Source of the DNA: Hyphomicrobiales bacterium
GTDB taxonomy: Bacteria > Pseudomonadota > Alphaproteobacteria > Rhizobiales > Rhizobiaceae
DNA length: 64,000 bases
Assembly (NCBI GenBank): GCA_900469475.1
Contig: UBXG01000016.1
Span: 195,407 to 259,406 of the forward strand
Reading direction: 5' to 3'
Positions 53,705 through 62,691 of the stretch are shown piece after piece. The first letter of the stretch is position 1, and every line of letters begins with the position of its first letter. The position numbers and the translations under genes are program-made. Below the pieces are notes generated by a model, which saw only the letters and a program-made list of their open reading frames with translations, made no database searches and had not been told where the DNA came from.

Positions 53705-55732
53705 TCAAAATTGATGCAGGCCGTAAAGCAGCGGCATCGTGCCCGCGAGCGCCTTGAACCGCTCCCAGGATTTGGCCGAAGGCTTGGTCCAGCCGGTTTC
53801 CGCCAGCGCCGAAAGACGTGGGAAGACGAGCCGGTCGAAAACGGCGCGGTCGGTCATCGGTTCCGACCAGATGCAGGCCTGGATGCCGCGAAGCTTCTCC
53901 TTCTGTGCATCCGTCCAGCCGCCGACGGGATCGAAGGTGTAGATCTTCTCCGCATCAGAATAGCCGGCCCAACTGCCGCCCGGCTCGTCCCAGTCCGGGC
54001 GCATCGCCATGTCGAGATAATAGACCTGGCCAGGGCAGACGACGATCTCGTAGCCACGTCCAGCGAGTTCAGCCGCCACTTCGACGTTGCGCCAGCTGCA
54101 GAGATAGCTCTTGTCCTTGTCGATCCTGTCACCATGCGCCGCCTCTTCCCAACCGCCAGTTATGCAGCCCTTCGAGGCAAGAAACGCCTGGATGCGCTCC
54201 AGGAATTCGGCCTGCAGGATAGCAGCACCCGAGCCGTGAATATCGTCGGCCCCGTGCGTGTTGGTGATGACGTTCAGGCGCGTGGCATGGGCGTCCGCTA
54301 ACTCGTCGCCGGCCAGTTCGCGCAGACGGGCAAGCGCCTCCGGCGAGCCGGACCAAGCGCCAAGCGGCACTTCATCGGCGCCGATATGGATCGTCTTGAA
54401 CGGGAAGAGTTCGATCAGTTCGGAAAAGATAGTCTCGATGACCTCATAAGTCTTCTCTCGCGCCGGATTGATGCAATTATCCGGGAAGCCTTGCACCGAA
54501 TAATAGCTGCCGACCTCGTTCGGATCGCGAAGCTCTGGGATCGCCTGCTGCATCGCATAGCAATGGCCGGGCATATCGATCTCGGGCAGGATCTCGATGC
54601 CGAAACCTTTGGCGTAAGCGACGATCTCGCGCACGGCCGCCTTGGTATAATAGCCGCCTGTGCGAGCCGGGCTGGAGCCGAGAAGCGGCGGCAACGGCAG
54701 TCCGTGGCCCCGCCATGCGCCAATCTCCGTCAATGCCGGATAGGCATCGATCTCGACGCGCCAGGATTCGTCGTCCGACAGGTGCCAATGGAAGCGATTG
54801 AGCTTGTTCCAGGCAAGAACCGCCATCAGCTTCTTGATTTCAGCCGTGCCGTAGAATTGGCGCGAGACGTCGAGATGCAGGCCGCGCCAGCTCATGGACG
54901 GCTCGTCGACGATCTCGCCGGCGGCCGGGAAATGGAAAGCCTGTGGATGCAGGCGTGCCCCGCGCCAGATCTGGCCGATGGTAACGAGGCCATAGACGAA
55001 GCCGGTCTGGGTGCTCGCCTCGACGGTGACGCTCTCCGAGGCAAACTCCAGCCTATAGGCTTCGGGGCCTAGACCTTCCGTTTGACGCAGCACCACCGTT
55101 GCAGCGCCTTCCGTCTCGGCGCGGACAAGTCCCTCGGCCGCGAAGAGATGCTCTACGAGAGCCGTGAAGCTTGCAGCCGCCGCCTGTGCTTCTGGTGTCG
55201 TCGCCTTTAGCGCAAAGCCCGCCGGCAGCGGACGGCGCGACGAAACCGCAACGCGGTTCGGCCAGGGAATGATCGCTAGTGGAACAGGAGGATTGGCCGG
55301 AACGGGATAGATTTCGGCGCCGCGCTTCAAAGGCGCATTGCTTGACGATGTGCGCGTCGGCTCAGTGGCAAGGGATACGGCAGTTCCATCGCAAAGCGCC
55401 AGATAAGCACTGGTGGCACCATCCGTCCAGTGACGGAAGGGCCAGCTCAAAGCATGAACCGTAATGGTCCATGTCTCACCACCAGCCAGTATGAAGCCTT
55501 CCGGCGGCTGGAATTCGGTGAAATTGGACAGCCGTTTCGTGACCGTTGCGCCCTCGACGATGCCGGCAGGATCAACGCGGCCGGGGCCGCTGACGCAGAG
55601 CGCGAATCCGGAAAGCGGCTCTGATGACAAGTTCTTCAGCCGCAGGACATAGGAAAATTCCTTATCGTCCGTCGGCGGGTTCCAGGTTGTTTCAAGCCGC
55701 AAAGCCAAGGATCGCGGTGTCGACATGAGCAT
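53705..55732 (-). CDS. Beta-N-acetylhexosaminidase, GH20
   Basis: A 675-residue GH20 enzyme. The catalytic Asp-Glu pair lies in IHIGADEVPLGAW (about residue 453), with HWHLSDDESWRVEID earlier and a GH20b-type N-terminal domain. It should remove terminal GlcNAc or GalNAc from chito-oligosaccharides. I chose ATG 55732 (MLMSTPRS, AGGAAGAG upstream) rather than the longer frame, whose N-terminus is low-complexity. There is no signal peptide, so it works in the cytoplasm on imported oligomers. It is last gene of the transporter operon. Confidence 0.9.
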   Translation of the reverse strand: MLMSTPRSLALRLETTWNPPTDDKEFSYVLRLKNLSSEPLSGFALCVSGPGRVDPAGIVEGATVTKRLSNFTEFQPPEGFILAGGETWTITVHALSWPFRHWTDGATSAYLALCDGTAVSLATEPTRTSSSNAPLKRGAEIYPVPANPPVPLAIIPWPNRVAVSSRRPLPAGFALKATTPEAQAAAASFTALVEHLFAAEGLVRAETEGAATVVLRQTEGLGPEAYRLEFASESVTVEASTQTGFVYGLVTIGQIWRGARLHPQAFHFPAAGEIVDEPSMSWRGLHLDVSRQFYGTAEIKKLMAVLAWNKLNRFHWHLSDDESWRVEIDAYPALTEIGAWRGHGLPLPPLLGSSPARTGGYYTKAAVREIVAYAKGFGIEILPEIDMPGHCYAMQQAIPELRDPNEVGSYYSVQGFPDNCINPAREKTYEVIETIFSELIELFPFKTIHIGADEVPLGAWSGSPEALARLRELAGDELADAHATRLNVITNTHGADDIHGSGAAILQAEFLERIQAFLASKGCITGGWEEAAHGDRIDKDKSYLCSWRNVEVAAELAGRGYEIVVCPGQVYYLDMAMRPDWDEPGGSWAGYSDAEKIYTFDPVGGWTDAQKEKLRGIQACIWSEPMTDRAVFDRLVFPRLSALAETGWTKPSAKSWERFKALAGTMPLLYGLHQF

Positions 55733-55754
55733 TCTCTCTTCCTGAAGGTATCGT

Positions 55755-56225
55755 TCAAAGTTTGAGCATGCCGGCGTAGATGCCGGGTGCGGAATTGGGG
55801 ATTTGGATCGCGCCGACCGTCTTCTCGTAGAATTCCGACGGGCCGACATCGCCGATGACCGTATAGGCGTAGCCCATAGCCTTCTGGTCGTTGAGGCAGG
55901 CAAACAGCAGCGCGCGCCCGATGCCGAGGCCGCGAACGCTTTCGTCGACGCCGGTCGGGCCGAAGAAGCCGCGAGCAGTCGCCTCGTGGCAGGCAAAGCC
56001 AACAAGCTCCCGATTGCGCGTGGCGATAAAGCATGTCGGCGGCTGGCGGGTCATTGCGACCGTCGTCTCGCTTGCCCAGCCCTGGCTGAAATGTTCCGCC
56101 ACCCAACCGGTGATAAGCCTCAACTCGGGCGGCAGTGCCCGCCGAATGGTGACGCCCGCCTTCGCCATGCGCTCGGCCGATTGCATGTCGATCGGCAGGG
56201 TCGATAGATTGACCAGGTAGTCCAA
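55755..56225 (-). CDS. GNAT family N-acetyltransferase
   Basis: A 156-residue acetyltransferase with acetyl-CoA motif VRGLGIGRALLFACL and later GYAYTVIGDVGPSEFYEK. It lies between the ATPase gene and the GH20 gene in the chitooligosaccharide operon. It may acetylate an amino sugar (for example glucosamine from partly deacetylated chitosan), but that is inference from context. Confidence 0.82.
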   Translation of the reverse strand: MDYLVNLSTLPIDMQSAERMAKAGVTIRRALPPELRLITGWVAEHFSQGWASETTVAMTRQPPTCFIATRNRELVGFACHEATARGFFGPTGVDESVRGLGIGRALLFACLNDQKAMGYAYTVIGDVGPSEFYEKTVGAIQIPNSAPGIYAGMLKL

Positions 56226-56237
56226 GGGGAATTCCTC

Positions 56238-57164
56238 CTAATTCGATGCGACGAGCGCACGCATGAAATGATTGGGGCCGACCTCCTCGACCACTGTCGA
56301 GACCGGCCGGCTGAGCGCGCGGATCTTCTCCGCCTGTTCCAGGAAGCGGGCACTGCCGCCGGTCACGAACCTACGGCCACCATCCGGCACGGCAGAAAGC
56401 AAAAGCTGCGTATAGGGGTGCTTCGGACTGGCAAGGACGGCATCGGTCTCGCCCCACTCGACCATCTGGCCGGCAAACATGACCACGATCTCCTCCGCAA
56501 CATGGGCAGCCGTTGCGATATCATGGGTGATGTAGAGCATGGCGAGATCGTTTTCCCGTTTTACCCGCGCCAGCAGATCGAGAATGTCCTTGCGGATCGA
56601 GACGTCGAGCATCGAAGTCGGCTCGTCGGCCACCAGTACGCTCGGAGAAACCGCAAGCGCTCGGGCAATATTGACGCGCTGGCGCTGACCGCCGGAGAGT
56701 TCGTGCGGAAACTTCTGCCGCGTCACCGCAGGATCGAGCCCGACACTCTCCAGCAGCTTCGCTATATCCTCGTCGCGCTCGGCCTTCGGCTTGTCCCCAC
56801 CGTGCAACTGCAGTGGCCTTGCGATGTGATGATTGATCGTGAAGGCCGGGTTGAGCGAGGAGAACGGATCCTGAAACACCATCTGCACATCCTTGCGGTA
56901 CATCCGCTCGTCTTTGCTCGCCCCTCGCGCCGTGCGATCCTGTCCGCGAAAGAGGAGCCGGCCGGCAGTCGGCTTGTCGAGGCGGGCAATGATGCGGGCG
57001 CAGGTGGTCTTGCCGCAGCCGGATTCGCCGACCAATGCCAGTGCCTTTCCCGCGAATAGTGAAAAGGAAACGCTTTTCAACGCGTGCACGGGGCCGAAAT
57101 GGCGCTGGATATCATCGAGCCGGATGACGGGTTCTGCAGTCACAGCCTGTATCTGCGGTTTCAT
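56238..57164 (-). CDS. Chitooligosaccharide-type ABC transporter ATPase (DppF type)
   Basis: A 308-residue ATPase: Walker A GESGCGKTT (from about 46), signature LSGGQRQRVNIARAL, Walker B VLVADEPTSMLD. It overlaps the preceding ATPase gene by 4 bp. Start at 57164 in the ATGA overlap; the longer frame is a shadow. Confidence 0.9.
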   Translation of the reverse strand: MKPQIQAVTAEPVIRLDDIQRHFGPVHALKSVSFSLFAGKALALVGESGCGKTTCARIIARLDKPTAGRLLFRGQDRTARGASKDERMYRKDVQMVFQDPFSSLNPAFTINHHIARPLQLHGGDKPKAERDEDIAKLLESVGLDPAVTRQKFPHELSGGQRQRVNIARALAVSPSVLVADEPTSMLDVSIRKDILDLLARVKRENDLAMLYITHDIATAAHVAEEIVVMFAGQMVEWGETDAVLASPKHPYTQLLLSAVPDGGRRFVTGGSARFLEQAEKIRALSRPVSTVVEEVGPNHFMRALVASN

Positions 57165-57976
57165 GCGAAAACTCCGAGAGGATGGGCGCTGGCCGGAAGC
57201 TGTGGAATGGCATTCCAAAGCTTGCGCGTGTACTCATGAACGGGCGACTGGCTGACCTGAGTGACATCACCGACCTCGACCAGTTCGCCCCTCAGCATGA
57301 CGCCGATACGGTGGCATAGCTGCGCCATCAGATGCAGGTCATGGGTGATGAACAGCACCGAGAAGCCATAGGTCTGCTGCAGGTCGAGAACCTGTTCGAG
57401 AATCTCACGCTGCACGACGACATCGAGCGCTGTTGTCGGTTCGTCCATGATGATGAGTTCAGGACGTAGCGCCAGGCAGATGGCGATGACGATGCGCTGG
57501 CGCATGCCACCGGAAAACTGGTGCGGGTAATCGCCGACGCGATGCGGGGGGATGCCGGCCAGCTTGAACATTTCTTCGGCCCGCGCACGCGATTCCTGAC
57601 GCGTGCATCCGGTGTGGCGACGCAAGACGTCGTGGAATTGTGCCTCCACCCGCATCAGCGGATTGAGAGAATTCATAGCGCTCTGGAATACCATGCCGAT
57701 GCGCTTCCAGCGGATCTTCTGCAGCTCGTCTTCCGGCATCTTGAGCAGATCCTGCCCGTCGAGCCGAATGCTTCCGCCGCTGATCCAGGCCGGAGCCTTG
57801 GAGAGCCGGGTGATCGCATAGGCGATCGTGCTCTTGCCGCAGCCGGATTCGCCGGCAAGACCGAAGATTTCGCCGCGGCCGATATTGAAGGATACATCCT
57901 TCACCGCGCGGAAATCGCCCTTGTCGAGCAGATAGTCGATATTAAGATGTTCGATCTCAAGCAAGTTGCCGCTCAT
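57161..57976 (-). CDS. Chitooligosaccharide-type ABC transporter ATPase (DppD type)
   Basis: A 271-residue ATPase: Walker A GESGCGKST (from about 42), signature FSGGMRQRIVIAICLA, Walker B LIIMDEPTTALD. It overlaps both neighbours by 4 bp. It lacks the longer Cys-bearing C-terminal extension of some DppD proteins. Confidence 0.9.
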   Translation of the reverse strand: MSGNLLEIEHLNIDYLLDKGDFRAVKDVSFNIGRGEIFGLAGESGCGKSTIAYAITRLSKAPAWISGGSIRLDGQDLLKMPEDELQKIRWKRIGMVFQSAMNSLNPLMRVEAQFHDVLRRHTGCTRQESRARAEEMFKLAGIPPHRVGDYPHQFSGGMRQRIVIAICLALRPELIIMDEPTTALDVVVQREILEQVLDLQQTYGFSVLFITHDLHLMAQLCHRIGVMLRGELVEVGDVTQVSQSPVHEYTRKLWNAIPQLPASAHPLGVFA

Positions 57977-58875
57977 TGCTCGGTCCTCATCATGCGGTTG
58001 CTAGCGCGTGTCAGGCGGAACCAGCGGGTCAAGGCCGGGCCGGAACGCAATTGCGGATTGGCGATTTCATCGAAGGTGAAGTTGATCAGCGCAAGACCAA
58101 GCCCCGTCAGCGCGATGCCGATAGCCGGTATGCCGATATCCCACCAGGCGCCAACCATGATGGCCGAGGCATTCTGAGCGTTGTAAAGCATGGTGCCCCA
58201 AGTAACCTTCAGCGGATCGCCGAAGCCGAGATATTCGAGCGTGGTCTGGGCAACGATCGCGTAGATGATGCTGCCGACCAGGTTGATGCCGATGAGCGGC
58301 GTCAGGTTCGGCAAGATCTCGACGAAGATGATGCGCCAGGCGGGCTCGCCGATCATCTTGGCGGCGGTGACGAAATCGCGGTTGCGTAGCGCCATCGTCT
58401 GGGAACGCGTCATGCGCGCGCCCCAGGGCCAGGACGTCATGGCGATGATGGTCATGATCGTCATCGGCCCGACTGTGCCGGCAAAGGAAGCGAGCAGGAT
58501 GAGGAGCGGCATGTTCGGGATGACCAGCACGGCATTCGTGGCAAGGTCGAGTGCCGCATCGGTCTTGCCGCCGGTATAGCCGGCGATGAGGCCGATGGCG
58601 GTGCCGAGCACGGTAATGGCGATGCCCGTGGCGAAGCCGACCGACAGCGAGCTTCTGGCGCCCCAGACGAATTGCTTGTAGACGTCGCGGCCCATCTTCG
58701 TCGTGCCGAAGACATGCTCGACGGATGGTGGCTGATGCGAGCGACCGACACGGGCGCCTGGTTCGCCCGGCGCGATGACCGGCGCGAAGATCGCCATCAG
58801 GCATAGCGCTGCGACGATGACGAAACCGACAAGCGCCTTCTTCTGGCTGAAAATGGATCGGAAGGAGAAGCTCAT
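57973..58875 (-). CDS. Chitooligosaccharide-type ABC transporter permease (DppC type)
   Basis: A 300-residue permease with a first helix (ALVGFVIVAALCLMAIFAPV), the EHVFGTTKMGRDVYKQFVWG segment typical of DppC, and about five more helices. It overlaps flanking genes by 4 bp. Confidence 0.9.
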   Translation of the reverse strand: MSFSFRSIFSQKKALVGFVIVAALCLMAIFAPVIAPGEPGARVGRSHQPPSVEHVFGTTKMGRDVYKQFVWGARSSLSVGFATGIAITVLGTAIGLIAGYTGGKTDAALDLATNAVLVIPNMPLLILLASFAGTVGPMTIMTIIAMTSWPWGARMTRSQTMALRNRDFVTAAKMIGEPAWRIIFVEILPNLTPLIGINLVGSIIYAIVAQTTLEYLGFGDPLKVTWGTMLYNAQNASAIMVGAWWDIGIPAIGIALTGLGLALINFTFDEIANPQLRSGPALTRWFRLTRASNRMMRTEQ

Positions 58876-59855
58876 CGGCCTGCCTCTCTCAATCGCGGGT
58901 CAACGAGACCGTAGATGATGTCGACGAGGAAATTTGCGCCAAGCGTCGCAAGCGTCATCAGCAGCAACTGCCCCTGGATGACGGGATAGTCGCGCGCCAC
59001 ACTGGCGGTAAACAGCGTCAGCCCAAGACCCGGATAATTAAAGACGATCTCGGTGACGATCGAGCCGCCGAAGACGGCGCCGAGTATCAGCGCAAGATTG
59101 GTGAGAACCGGCAAAAGCGCGTTACGCGCGCCATAGCCGAACATGACCGCAAGATTGCTCAGCCCCTTGGCGCGGCCCATCGTCACGTAATCCTCGCCAA
59201 GCACGACGATCATCGAAGAACGCATGGTAGTCTGGAACTCGCCGATCAGGAACGGCGACAGCGTCAGCACCGGCAAGATCGCGTGCATGAACACGCTGCC
59301 CAAGAAGGTGAAATTGAAACCCGGATCGAGGTTGGGATCATAGGCATATCCCACGGGAAACCAGCGCAACGATACGGCGAAGACGAACAGGGTCGTGAGC
59401 GCCACGATGACGGGCGGTATCGAAAACAGGATGACCGCGAAGGGCGATACGACCGTATCGAACCGACCGCCCCGCCTCCAGGCCGCGATGGCGCCGAGCA
59501 CGACACCGACACACAGCGAAAATATGATCGCGGTGACCACAAGGAAGATGGTCCAGAGCGTCGCCCGGCTCAGCACCTGGACCACCGTCTGCGGATAGTA
59601 TTTGACCGAAACGCCAAGATCGAAGGTGGCGAGGCCTTTAAGGTAATCGAGGAACTGCATCATGATCGGCTGATCGATCTCGCCGAAACGGGCCTTGATC
59701 GCCTCGACTGCCGCGGGCGTGGCCCGCGGCCCGAGCTGGGCGACCATGGCATCGACGGGGCTCCCCGGCATAAGCCGGGGAAGAATGAAGTTCACGACGA
59801 TCGCGAAGGCCAATGCCACCGCGTAGACGCCGAGGCGCCGGCTCGAAACACGCAT
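58872..59855 (-). CDS. Chitooligosaccharide-type ABC transporter permease (DppB type)
   Basis: A 327-residue permease: VALAFAIVVNFILPRLMPGSP at the start is the DppB pattern, followed by a periplasmic loop and five helices. It lies 22 bp after the SBP gene. Confidence 0.9.
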   Translation of the reverse strand: MRVSSRRLGVYAVALAFAIVVNFILPRLMPGSPVDAMVAQLGPRATPAAVEAIKARFGEIDQPIMMQFLDYLKGLATFDLGVSVKYYPQTVVQVLSRATLWTIFLVVTAIIFSLCVGVVLGAIAAWRRGGRFDTVVSPFAVILFSIPPVIVALTTLFVFAVSLRWFPVGYAYDPNLDPGFNFTFLGSVFMHAILPVLTLSPFLIGEFQTTMRSSMIVVLGEDYVTMGRAKGLSNLAVMFGYGARNALLPVLTNLALILGAVFGGSIVTEIVFNYPGLGLTLFTASVARDYPVIQGQLLLMTLATLGANFLVDIIYGLVDPRLREAGR

Positions 59856-59877
59856 GTCTGCTTCCTTCGCTGTGGCC

Positions 59878-61566
59878 TTATTGGACCGGCTTCAGACGCA
59901 GAAGATGCATGAGACGCATGCGGTTGTTGTCGTGGTTTTCCGGATTCATCACCGGATCCTTGTCCGTGACCCAACCGGTGAAACGCTTACTGGAATACTG
60001 ATACCAGGTCGGGCCGTTGAAGACGGGAACGACCGGGAAATCGTCGGCGATCAAAACCTGGATATCGTTGAAGATCTTCTTGTGATCATCATCGGAAGAC
60101 GACTTCAGATACTGATCGAAGAGCGCATCGAGCTTCGGGTTGGAGTAGCGTGGCGCGGCGACGGTGAGCTTGCCGGCATAGGCCGTCGACAGACTCTGAT
60201 AATAGCCCTGGAACGGCGTCGCGCTATCGGCGCGCGAGTTCATGACGACATCGAAGCTGCCATCGAGAAGCTGCTTGCGCCACTGCTCGTATTCCGGCGT
60301 GGCGACCGAAGCATTGATGCCCGCGGCGCGAAGCCCTTCGACGGCGATCTGCACGGCATCGATCCAGTCCGTCCAGCCGTTCGGCACGATGACCGCGAAG
60401 GTGATCGGCTTGCCGCTCGGCGTGGTGCGGAAGCCATCCGCGCCCTTCTTGTAGCCGGCGTCATCCAGGATCTTGTTTGCCTTGTCGGTGTCGAAGCCCA
60501 TAAAGGCGTCCTTGTCGCCCTCGGCAGCCTTGTTGCGCCAGCTTTCGAAGCGCGGCGGCAGGCCGCTGGCATGGAGGTTGACGACCGGATAACCGAAGCC
60601 GGCAATATCGACCATCGATTTGCGGTCCATCGCGAGGCTGAACGCATGGCGGAAGTTGAGATCCTTGAATGCCTCGAAATTACCGACACTCGAAGATTTG
60701 AAGTTCATCTCGAAGGCAACGGTTTCCGCCGGCGGCTGCCAGTAGCCATTATGCTGCGGGTCGAGCGCAACGAAAGTCTTGTCGATCTGCGGCAGGAACG
60801 AGCCGATCCAGTCCACGGTGCCTTCCGGCAGCAGCGCCAGCATCTGGTCGTTGCCCGAAATCTGCGGCAGGCGCAGGCAATCGACATGAAGCGATGCGCC
60901 ATCCCAATAGTTCGGATTGCGGCACTGCTCGTAGACCTGCGGGGTGAAGCGGCGAACCTCGGTCATCGGGCCGGAGCCGACGGGCTTCTCGTTCTTGAAG
61001 GCGACCGGATCGGCCACGTCCTTCCAGATATGCTCGGGCACGACGGCGAGATCGGCGAGGGATTCCGGGAATTCGGAATTTACGGCCTTGAGCTTGATCG
61101 TCACCTCTGTCGGCGACGGTGCTTCGACGGAGGCGACTGTCTGGCCGACACCAACGGTGTCGACAGCCGGGTTCTTCAGCATCAGGTCGATCGTGTATTT
61201 CACGTCGGCCGAAGTCAGCGGCTGACCGTCCGACCATTTCACCCCGGGGCGCAGTTCGTACGTAATCGACATCAGATCGTCGGAAAACTTGTAGCTGGTC
61301 GCGAGACGCCAGACCGGCTTGCCGCCGTCATTGGCGTTGAAGATGACCAACGGCTCGTAGATGAAATCCATCGTGCTCTGGCGACGACCGGCCAGATCGA
61401 AAGGATTGAAGTTGCTGACCCAGCTGGTCTGCTCCTCGATGTGCATCGTCAGCACGGATTCCGCAGATGCCATGCCTGCACCGAACGCCAGCGAAGCGCC
61501 AAGCGCCGCCGCTGCCAGTGATGTCCGCTGAAATAGATTGCGCAATGACCTTTTCCTCATTCCCAT
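59878..61566 (-). CDS. Solute-binding protein family 5, chitooligosaccharide-type
   Basis: A 562-residue periplasmic binding protein with a signal (MGMRKRSLRNLFQR basic part, cleavage near GMASA). The mature domain is family 5 (LRPGVKWSDGQPLTSADVKY). Dpp-type systems with family-5 binding proteins transport chitobiose/chitin oligomers in Vibrio, and linked GH20 and ROK genes support that role here. ATG at 61566 (after GAGGGG) or 61560. First gene of the operon. Confidence 0.88.
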   Translation of the reverse strand: MGMRKRSLRNLFQRTSLAAAALGASLAFGAGMASAESVLTMHIEEQTSWVSNFNPFDLAGRRQSTMDFIYEPLVIFNANDGGKPVWRLATSYKFSDDLMSITYELRPGVKWSDGQPLTSADVKYTIDLMLKNPAVDTVGVGQTVASVEAPSPTEVTIKLKAVNSEFPESLADLAVVPEHIWKDVADPVAFKNEKPVGSGPMTEVRRFTPQVYEQCRNPNYWDGASLHVDCLRLPQISGNDQMLALLPEGTVDWIGSFLPQIDKTFVALDPQHNGYWQPPAETVAFEMNFKSSSVGNFEAFKDLNFRHAFSLAMDRKSMVDIAGFGYPVVNLHASGLPPRFESWRNKAAEGDKDAFMGFDTDKANKILDDAGYKKGADGFRTTPSGKPITFAVIVPNGWTDWIDAVQIAVEGLRAAGINASVATPEYEQWRKQLLDGSFDVVMNSRADSATPFQGYYQSLSTAYAGKLTVAAPRYSNPKLDALFDQYLKSSSDDDHKKIFNDIQVLIADDFPVVPVFNGPTWYQYSSKRFTGWVTDKDPVMNPENHDNNRMRLMHLLRLKPVQ

Positions 61567-61597
61567 TTCCAACCCCTCTTGTTGTTTTGGAGTAGTC

Positions 61598-61653
61598 AAT
61601 CAAATTGATTTAATCGTGAGTTTTGAAATTCGTCAATCGCTGATTGGAAATCA
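61598..61653. promoter_or_regulatory. Candidate ROK operators upstream of the chitooligosaccharide operon
   Basis: AATCAA-A-TTGATT (61598-61610) and TGATT-GGA-AATCA (61641-61653), 31 and 74 bp upstream of the SBP start. They share the TCAA/TTGA core with TCAATTGA near the ROK gene start. The remaining gap to 61941 shows no gene. Confidence 0.4.
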
Positions 61654-61941
61654 ACAGGCATTGATTTTGAGGTTTGAAGGATTGTCGCCGATGTCGGCAC
61701 GCACTCCGCCGCTACTGGAAATTGCGCGGATATATCGAGGACTGCGGCCTGGTGGCAGCGCGCTTGGAGATGCGGTCGCACGGAGCCGCAATGCCGAAGC
61801 AGGCGACGGCCTGCAGGCTTTGGGATTTTAAGGCAGATAGTCGGGAGATTAATCATCTAGGCGCGCCATCGCAAATGGGCGCGAGATGGATTGCGATGCA
61901 GCCCTTGCCGCACCGCGATCGAGGCAAAAAACAGCGCTCGG

Positions 61942-62337
61942 TCAGTCGAGCGGTTTGTAGGCGATGACGTCCATTTCCACCTTCACATCGACCATCATTG
62001 GCGACTGAACGGTCGAACGGGCTGGCGGATGATCGATGAAATGCTTTTCGAATACCGCATTGAAGCTCGAGAAATCACGAGCGTCATCCAGCCACACATT
62101 GACCTTCACCACATGCTCGAGCGTGCAATCGGCAAGGGCAAGGACATCCTTGATATTGGCAATGACCTGCTCGGTCTGCGTGACGATATTGCCCGTAACG
62201 ATTTCGCCGTTGATGGTCGGAACCTGGCCCGAAACGTACACGAAATCGCCTGCCCTGACGGCCTTGGCGAAAGGGCGACGCTGGCCGCCGGCCTGATTGT
62301 CGGCGACGTCGAAACGGATCAGCTTGTTCTTGCTCAT
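61942..62337 (-). CDS. ridA: RidA family protein (reactive imine deaminase)
   Basis: A 131-residue YjgF/RidA protein: GDFVYVSGQVP near residue 31 and conserved Arg in PPARSTVQ. The standard role is hydrolysis of reactive 2-aminoacrylate-type imines; some paralogues have other roles. The ATG at 62337 has GAGGATATC upstream; the longer frame is not real. It is divergent from the SDR at 62692. Confidence 0.85.
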   Translation of the reverse strand: MSKNKLIRFDVADNQAGGQRRPFAKAVRAGDFVYVSGQVPTINGEIVTGNIVTQTEQVIANIKDVLALADCTLEHVVKVNVWLDDARDFSSFNAVFEKHFIDHPPARSTVQSPMMVDVKVEMDVIAYKPLD

Positions 62338-62553
62338 GATATCCTCAGTCTTACCCCGTTGCTGAAAGTCGCAGTCACCATCATTCATCGTGAACAGGCC
62401 CAAGCGTTCGACTCTCCTAGCAGCTTCCTTATCTGTCGCAACGGCGCTACGCCAGATCGTTTTGTTCGCTTGCGGGATGGACATGGAGCGATGCTTCTGC
62501 GACTTCGATCGAAACCTTAACTTCAAAAACGAGAAAAAGCCTTTTATTTTCCG

Positions 62554-62602
62554 GCGACTAAGGACGCTTCCTCGACAAAGGACATGTCCGTCCTTTTGTC
62601 GC
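62554..62602. repeat. Three-copy GCGACNAAGGAC repeat with hairpin
   Basis: Direct copies GCGACTAAGGAC (62554-62565) and TCGACAAAGGAC (62572-62583), and an inverted copy GTCCTTTTGTCGC (62590-62602). The last two enclose the palindrome GGACATGTCC (62580-62589). They lie in the 354-bp gap between divergent ridA and the SDR gene, suggesting a regulator binding array. Confidence 0.6.
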
Positions 62603-62691
62603 GCTTGGCATGATTGCCTTTTCGCCCCCGAGCCTGATAAGACAAAGACATATTTCGTCGTATGATTGGTTGACGTTCAGGAGGAGTCGTC

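Noticed and set aside
59854..61521. 555-residue open frame antisense to the chitooligosaccharide binding protein
   Set aside because: It mirrors a clear family-5 binding protein on the other strand. Its protein is rich in Arg, Asp, His and Gly, the usual product of antisense reading in high-G+C genes.
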